The notes under the pieces were generated by a model that was not told where the DNA came from, searched no databases, and saw only the letters and a program-made list of their open reading frames with translations. From JANQRV01 sp964533785 (lineage in GTDB: Bacteria; Bacteroidota; Bacteroidia; Chitinophagales; Saprospiraceae): DNA of 11,779 nt. The first letter of the stretch is position 1; the number at the start of each line of letters is the position of its first letter. The DNA is taken from NCBI GenBank assembly GCA_964533785.1, contig CAZHNG010000218.1:1-11779 (forward strand), in the 5' to 3' direction. Below are positions 7,088 through 11,779 of this stretch, in pieces. Both the position numbers and the translations under genes were made by a program.

Positions 7088-10000
7088 ATGAAAATAAAGA
7101 TACTCATACCCTTGTTCCTTACTATTATTCTTTGTCCCTTCGTTTCGGCTCAAAACGAGATCGAACTACTTACCTATTGGGATTATAAGCTGAAAAAAGG
7201 AGCTTACGAAAAAATCAACCACCTGATCGCCGCTTCCAACGGATTGATCATTGGCGTTGGGGAGACTATTGGCGATAGTTTCAAAGATGCCGATGGATTG
7301 TTTGTCATCATTGACCCGGAAGAAGGCGGTCGTAAACTTTGGAAAAAGTATGGCGATGGCGGAGACAATGGTTTCAATGCGGTGGTGCAAAATCACGACG
7401 GCACTTTTACCTTGGTGGGATATACGGCGGATAACAAANNNNNNNNNNGACGGCTGGGTGGTTCAAGTGGATGAAAAGGGGGAAGTACTTTTTGAAGCCA
7501 AACCTACTGGTAATCTCGATCAAGAAGAAGAGTTAAAAGATGTGGCTATCAATCCGAGTGGTGATGTATTGGCAATTGGTATTCAATACGATAAAAAATC
7601 CAGCCGGAATTGGTTGCTGGGCATTGGCCATCAGACTTTGACGATTAACCGAACTGTAGAAAACCCGGAATTGGCTGCTGTTGAAGCATTAGTGGCGAGT
7701 GAAGATGATCATTTCGTATTGCTGGGCAACACTACCGGGAAGAACAGGAATAATCCCAACGATGCCTGGGTGTTAAAGGTGAATAAAGAAGGTGAAGAGG
7801 TATGGGAAGGTCCCCAGTTTTTCGGTGATCGGGAGTTTCAGGAAGGGTTGGATATTACTAACACGCCCATGGATGGTGGTTTTGTGATTGTGGGAGCAAA
7901 CAATTCCGGCAGCGAAGGAATGGCAGATATGTGGTTACTAAAAATGGATGAAAATGGGGAGTTCTTATGGGAAAAAACTTATGGGGGCCATGCCACCGAT
8001 GTAGCTAATGCCGTCATTGAGCTTTCCGAGGGGGGCTACGCTTTATTGGGCAGTACCCAATCGCATATGCCAAAAGCTGATCATTCAACGCTCCAATTAA
8101 TTATAACCGATGCTACTGGAAATCGCCTTGATTCAGATACTTATTACATCGTTGATGGCGAAGGTGATGAAGTCGGGCACAGTATTTTAGAATTATATAC
8201 GGGTGACAAAGTAGTGATCGCCGGAAGTTCAAAAGACCGGGAGACCTCTGTTTATCCGGCTGCTTACGTAGGCGCGGTCAGCTATAAGTACAGGCCGGTT
8301 ACCCGTGAATCTCGCGACGATGGCACCTACAGCAGCCAACAGATCAGTTTGACTTTGTCGGAATCCGTTTTTGTCGATGCTGACCGCGATAATCTCCTGG
8401 AGTCAGGGGAGCGGGGTTATTTCGTAGTGGAAGTTGCTAATGAAAGCGGAAAAACACTGTACGATGTATCTGGTGCGATATCCGCTAATGATAATATTCC
8501 TGTACGATACTGGGATAATATCAAATTAGGGGTAATGCGTTCGGGGCAAACCAAACGATTATTGGTGCCGGTAAAAGCAGAGGAATCCCTGGTAGAGGAA
8601 GGGGTACAACTAAATGTGGATATCAGCAGTGAAAATACCTACGCCGCCAGTTCCGTGTTGAGTTTGGGCGCTGTTTCCGATACGGATCCTGCTAAGTTAT
8701 TGGTGGAAGATTTTAGCTTTATACCCGGCGAGAATCCGCAACCTGGTGACATTACGCGGTTACAGGTGGAATTGGTGAATGTCGGAGCGTTGCCTTCCGA
8801 GCCGGTCAGCACCAATTTTACTTTACCGGTCGGCGTAGAAGCCTACGGGCCGGCTTCGGTGGACATCCCCAGTATCAGGCCGCGGAGTACGCATAAAGTG
8901 GCATTTTCTTTTACCTACACCGCCGATTATAAGGGGCGAGACATTCCGGTCACTCTGCAAACCCTCGATCGAAAATTGATGAAAACCTTCTACCTGACCT
9001 TGGGCAGTCAACCCGTCACTGCAGTGGTCAATACGGGGGGCAATACCGCCGCTGCTACCGGAGCCGAAGTGTATTGGGTTAACCCTAAACCCAATGCCAG
9101 AACGGTAGACGTCAACAGCCGGGAAGTCAACCTAACAGCAATGACACTATCGACCAAACAGATGTCCAAAGGACAAGTCCAAATCTTTATCAATGGCCAG
9201 AAATACCAGGGACAGAAAATGGATGAAGCCAAATTAGGGCCATCGGAAAATAGTGCTAATGAAAAGATTCAGCAGTTCTATGAGAACAGGATCCGTTTGA
9301 GAGAAGGCAATAACAAAGTAAAGATCGTTTGTTACGACGAAAACGGACAGGTCATTCAGGGAGAAAGCAAAACCATGATCTTCAACTATATTCCCAAAGA
9401 TAAACCCAATCTTTACGTGCTTTCCATTGGGGTGGAACATGAGGACTTAGAATATACGGTTAAAGATGCGCAGGATTTTAGTAATATGTATTGGCGTTTA
9501 CGGGATGATAAAGGACGTGGATTCAAAAGGGTGAAAGTATTCCCGTTGTTGAAAAAAGAGGAAACCACTGCTTTTAATATCAAAAAATCCTTTATCGATT
9601 TGGAAAAAATGGGGATCAAGGACAACGATTTGGTCGTAGTATTCATTTCATCACACGGCAAGATCAACGATAAAGGAGAGTTTTTGCTCATTCCTTCCGA
9701 TTATGATTCTCAGTACGAGGAGATCTCTTCGGTGAATTTTAAAGAAGATGTCTTGAAAAAGTTAAGAGTGCTCGATGGAAATAAATTGGTTTTCATCGAT
9801 GCTTGTCACAGCGGTGGGGCCGGAGGGAAATCCTTTAGCGACAAAGCTGCCAGTAAGGTGATGAATGATCTGGTGCACGCTACTTCCGGTATGGAGATCT
9901 TTGCTTCTTGCGGAGATGATGAATTTTCCTACGAAGATGCCCGGTGGGGCAACGGCGCTTTTACTAAAGCTATCATCGAAGCTTTTGAAAACCGCAAAGT

Positions 10001-10226
10001 TGATGTTAACGGGAAAACCATGCGTGCTGATATTTTTGCGGATGATCCCGCCACCGGCCAGAAAATCAATGGAAGCGATGGGGTAATTACCATTGAAGAG
10101 TTAAAATTGTTTGTTCAGAGCCGGGTACCTTACTTGGTGAAATCGGTCAAGCAGAAAAAGCAATATCCCATTAATAAATCCACGGAGTTGTTGCCGGAAA
10201 ATATGGGAATTTATATGGTGAATTGA
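7088..10226 (+). CDS. Exported caspase-family protein with N-terminal propeller-like repeats (frame broken by assembly gap)
   Basis: This gene of about 1045 codons is split by ten Ns at 7439-7448. A signal peptide (MKIKILIPLFLTIILCPFVSAQ region, residues 1-21) is followed by six or seven blade-like repeats to about base 8300. Each carries a signature such as DGWVVQVDEKGEV, DAWVLKVNKEGEEVWE or DMWLLKMDENGEFLWE, as in beta-propellers. An EF-hand/dockerin-like loop (DADRDNLLESGE, 8376-8411) opens a series of Ig-like or CARDB-like domains (about 8340-9390). The caspase (peptidase C14) domain covers about 9400-10190: VLSIGV, the catalytic His of FISSHGK (9654-9656) and the catalytic Cys of FIDACHSGG (9804-9806), then ASCGDDEFSYE and GNGAFTKAI. 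A degenerate EF-hand-like stretch (NGSDGVITIEEL) lies near the end. The upstream frame ends with a complete codon at 7438 and the downstream frame resumes at 7449, so the true gap must be a multiple of three. ATG 7088 is chosen for the signal peptide. It probably acts in the periplasm or outside the cell; the propeller could be a sensor or binding platform. Domain order is clear, role inferred. Confidence 0.9.
7439..7448. other. Assembly gap (10 N) inside the caspase-family gene
   Basis: Ten undetermined bases sit in the loop before the DGWVVQVD blade strand. Reading frames on the two sides differ by one base if ten is taken literally, but both sides are coding and belong to one repeat pattern. 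Comparison with later blades (GNTTGK...NDAW and GANNSG...ADMW) suggests that only about three or four residues are missing, so nine or twelve bases is a natural size. Taken at face value, the gap would split the gene and suggest a false start at 7251. Confidence 0.95.
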
Positions 10227-10291
10227 GGGAAGAAAGGCTAGTCATCAGGCTTCCAAACGATCTGTAAAGTCTTGGAGACTATAGCAGTCCG

Positions 10292-10317
10292 CGTGGGGCC
10301 CGCCACGTAGGGCCCGT
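10292..10317. repeat. G+C-rich patch with two GGGCCCG copies and a short hairpin
   Basis: GGGCCCG occurs twice about 13 bases apart, the first copy inside a CGTGG/CCACG hairpin (10292-10307). The G+C content stands out against the A+T-rich spacer around it. It could be part of a dispersed repeat or a protein-binding site; a single copy in this window cannot decide. Confidence 0.35.
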
Positions 10318-10438
10318 ATGGGTCTGGGCAGGTTAAGGGAAACTCATTTATTTTGAAACCTGTCTACTGCCTGCTGATACCGCATATACATATCTTTTAT
10401 TTATGATGGACACAGCATTCAGAGAATGGATGTTTTGC

Positions 10439-10509
10439 GCATCGAGACTGAGCCTCTTGTGAGCAGTAAGCAGTAACGGTGCTGCTCGCAAGAGACTCAG
10501 TCTCGATGC
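10439..10509. repeat. Long hairpin: 28-bp stem, 15-base loop
   Basis: The left arm (10439-10466, starting GCATCGAGACTGAG) and the right arm (10482-10509, ending CTCAGTCTCGATGC) pair at 26 of 28 positions. Of the two remaining positions, one is a G-U wobble on the plus-strand RNA and the other is a G-U wobble on the minus-strand RNA. The loop region contains AGCAGTA twice in tandem. No T run follows on either side, so it is not a standard intrinsic terminator, although such a stem could still stop or protect transcripts from the two converging genes. Confidence 0.85.
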
Positions 10510-10520
10510 AGCATAACTTG

Positions 10521-10535
10521 CCAAACTCCGTTTGG
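10521..10535. repeat. Small perfect hairpin CCAAAC-TCC-GTTTGG
   Basis: A 6-bp stem with a 3-base loop lies 11 bases after the long hairpin and inside the outer inverted repeat. It may be a second stem of the same element. It lacks a following T run, so it is not called a terminator. Confidence 0.5.
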
Positions 10536-10633
10536 TTACAACCTCTTCTAAGGCACTGATTTTCAAATTGTAAAAACTTATTTATATGCGGTAGCCTCAG
10601 TGGGGCAGGCAAGAACCCCAAACATCCTCTTAA

Positions 10634-11779
10634 CTATTCTGCTGTATCATAACTTACAAAAGGTCCCAAATGCTTTTCGGCTTTTGCCAGGTCCATAATG
10701 TAAAAACCGTAACCAACCCCAGCTTCATCTCCTCTTTTTCCAATTTGGAAACACAAATATTTGCCGTCATCTGAAACTACCCCTTGGGTTCCTTTATACC
10801 CCTGATATTGACAGAAATTAGTAAGGCGTCGCATTTCACCAGAGCCATCTAATTTAAGTTGATATAAGTCTAATAAGGGCCAGGCGGTTTCTTCACTCCA
10901 ACCGTGTTCTACACAGGTGTACTTGCCGTCCGGGAAAATACCTTCTGCTTCATCATAAAAATCAGGTGAATTGGTCATTAATTGATATTCGCCAGTCTCG
11001 GAATCTACTAAATAAGTATCCGTATTATTGCCGTCCCGGATTTGGTAGATCGTAACCGTTATTTTTTTATCCTCAGGAGGCACTAAATTTTGAACCTCAA
11101 TGCTGGCATGGCCTAATTTAAATGGCAAACGGTGGGAATCAAATATGATCTTTTCATTATCAAGTTTTGGCACTCCATTTTCATAAACGATATCCGCAAT
11201 TTTTACTATTCCACTGTTCTTACCTAAATCGGGTTGTTGTCGGTCCCTGATAGTCCAGGCAACACGAAGTTGGGTTCTGGAAAGCGCTGGTCCTTCAGCG
11301 CACATGGTATTTAACGGAGTTGGAGGTTTCGTGCAACTTTTGTCCATTACAGACAACCAGCAAGAGTCACGGGCAAAGTCCCGTTCTTTGGCATCAGTCG
11401 GATCAAAAGGTTTATTAGGTCCTGAAAGTAAAATATCCCCATTCGACAAGTAAAGCGCCCTGGTAAAGCCATAGTGTGAAAAATGCCTGGTTTTAGGAGA
11501 GATCAACCCTGTTTCCAGATCCAATTCGTATACTTCCCCCATGGGTTTATCGACGAATAGGATCTTTTTGCCATCGTGAGACCAGTCGGGGCGTTCACCG
11601 AATCCACATACTTTTCTAATGTAGGAAGGAAGGTTGTCTTCTGGATGTCCTGTTAAAGAACCGCAATTCTGTGCAAATGCCGGACTGGTGATTAAAGCTA
11701 AAAGCAACAATGTAAAACTTAGTACACTGTAACATAAGTTTCTTAGTGTTTTGAACCACCGGATTTTTGTCCAAATCGA
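10634..11779 (-). CDS. Exported TolB-like PD40 beta-propeller protein, 5' end beyond the window
   Basis: The frame ends with TAG at 10634 and stays open to the last base of the window. The only usable start codon inside is TTG at 11710, but it would cut the signal peptide in half: codons upstream read through a basic stretch (KIRWFKTLRNL) and then SVLSFTLLLLALITSPAFA-Q, a complete signal peptide. The real start is therefore probably just outside. Numbered from that TTG, PD40/TolB-like blade motifs are seen at 40-55 (PDWSHDGKKILFVD), 76-97, 139-156 (GPALSRTQLRVAWT), 255-268 (AEGIFPDGKYTCVE) and 310-325 (GVVSDDGKYLCFQIG). Eight cysteines in the mature part suit disulfides in the periplasm. The fold is a beta-propeller; no hydrolase domain is present, so it is a binding or scaffold protein rather than a recognised enzyme. 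It converges on the caspase-family gene and no functional link is evident. Confidence 0.85.
   Translation of the reverse strand, partial: SIWTKIRWFKTLRNLCYSVLSFTLLLLALITSPAFAQNCGSLTGHPEDNLPSYIRKVCGFGERPDWSHDGKKILFVDKPMGEVYELDLETGLISPKTRHFSHYGFTRALYLSNGDILLSGPNKPFDPTDAKERDFARDSCWLSVMDKSCTKPPTPLNTMCAEGPALSRTQLRVAWTIRDRQQPDLGKNSGIVKIADIVYENGVPKLDNEKIIFDSHRLPFKLGHASIEVQNLVPPEDKKITVTIYQIRDGNNTDTYLVDSETGEYQLMTNSPDFYDEAEGIFPDGKYTCVEHGWSEETAWPLLDLYQLKLDGSGEMRRLTNFCQYQGYKGTQGVVSDDGKYLCFQIGKRGDEAGVGYGFYIMDLAKAEKHLGPFVSYDTAE

Larger units (their letters stand above)
10378..10593. repeat. Outer inverted repeat enclosing the long hairpin; possible MITE/REP-like element
   Basis: TACCGCATATA at 10378-10388 is repeated exactly in inverted orientation as TATATGCGGTA at 10583-10593. 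Pairing continues imperfectly inward. Outward, TGCCTG (10368-10373) has an inverted partner, CAGGCA, at 10606-10611, allowing for an unequal spacer. The 28-bp-stem hairpin lies between the arms, somewhat left of centre. Nested inverted repeats in a convergent spacer resemble a non-autonomous transposable element or a palindromic dispersed repeat. There is no transposase, and I see no clear target-site duplication. Confidence 0.5.
10227..10633. other. 407-bp intergenic region between convergent genes, rich in inverted repeats
   Basis: The caspase-family gene (plus) and the PD40 gene (minus) converge on this stretch. No reading frame in it looks like a gene. It holds, left to right: a 5-bp-stem hairpin (AGTCT-TGG-AGACT, 10268-10280), a G+C-rich patch with GGGCCCG repeats (10291-10317), an outer inverted repeat (10378-10388 with 10583-10593), a 28-bp-stem hairpin (10439-10509), a 6-bp-stem hairpin (10521-10535) and a weak TGGGG/CCCCA pair (10601-10620). 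None of these hairpins is followed by a run of T on either strand, so transcription ends are not obvious. Confidence 0.8.

Noticed and set aside
7251..7438. Apparent start of the caspase gene at 7251
   Set aside because: This frame is the wrong one upstream of the N run. The frame from 7088 has the signal peptide and the first propeller blade, and joins the downstream frame once the gap length is corrected.
10439..10535. Integron attC site
   Set aside because: The stem is almost perfectly paired, lacks the GTTRRRY/RYYYAAC core boxes at its ends and extrahelical bases, and there is no integrase or cassette array.
10601..10620. TGGGG/CCCCA stem as a terminator for the PD40 gene
   Set aside because: Only five base pairs with a ten-base loop and no T run directly after it on the minus strand.
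10348..10621. Two overlapping minus-strand reading frames of 72 and 74 codons
   Set aside because: They run through the palindromes, are Cys/Leu/Ser-rich, show no family motif, and are best explained as chance open frames in the repeat region.

Overview
The window most likely comes from a member of the Bacteroidota, plausibly a Saprospiria/Lewinella-type bacterium. This is inferred from several things: signal peptides that end in A-Q, no Shine-Dalgarno sequence before any start, moderate G+C, and a gene set of TPR-CHAT, caspase-family and outer-membrane barrel proteins. A run of ten Ns marks it as draft sequence. There are five protein genes, all apparently exported, and no tRNA, rRNA, CRISPR array or intact mobile element.

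Left part (123-6955, minus strand): three closely spaced genes that look like one operon, read right to left. First is a TPR-CHAT protein with a signal peptide and a C-terminal membrane anchor. After 34 bp comes a predicted outer-membrane beta-barrel protein. After another 49 bp comes a 947-residue secreted protein with a glycoside-hydrolase-like N-terminal part and a C-terminal formylglycine-generating-enzyme (SUMF1) fold that lacks the catalytic cysteines. The first 122 bases, downstream of this operon, hold nothing convincing.

Middle (6956-7087): a 132-bp divergent control region. To its right (7088-10226, plus strand) lies a gene of about 1045 codons for an exported caspase-family protein. 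It has a beta-propeller-like N-terminal half, a calcium-type loop, two or three Ig-like/CARDB-like domains and a C-terminal caspase domain with the His/Cys dyad. The ten Ns (7439-7448) fall inside this gene and break its frame artificially.

Right part: a 407-bp intergenic stretch (10227-10633) between convergent genes holds a 28-bp-stem hairpin nested in a wider inverted repeat, which may be a MITE/REP-like element or a structured RNA. Next is a TolB-like PD40 propeller protein on the minus strand, whose start lies beyond the window edge.

The main theme is two different clan CD (caspase-fold) proteins, CHAT and caspase, expressed divergently from a shared 132-bp region and both predicted to work outside the cytoplasm. 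An envelope-located proteolytic or sensory system, with the barrel and the hydrolase-like protein as partners or substrates, is a reasonable but untested hypothesis.
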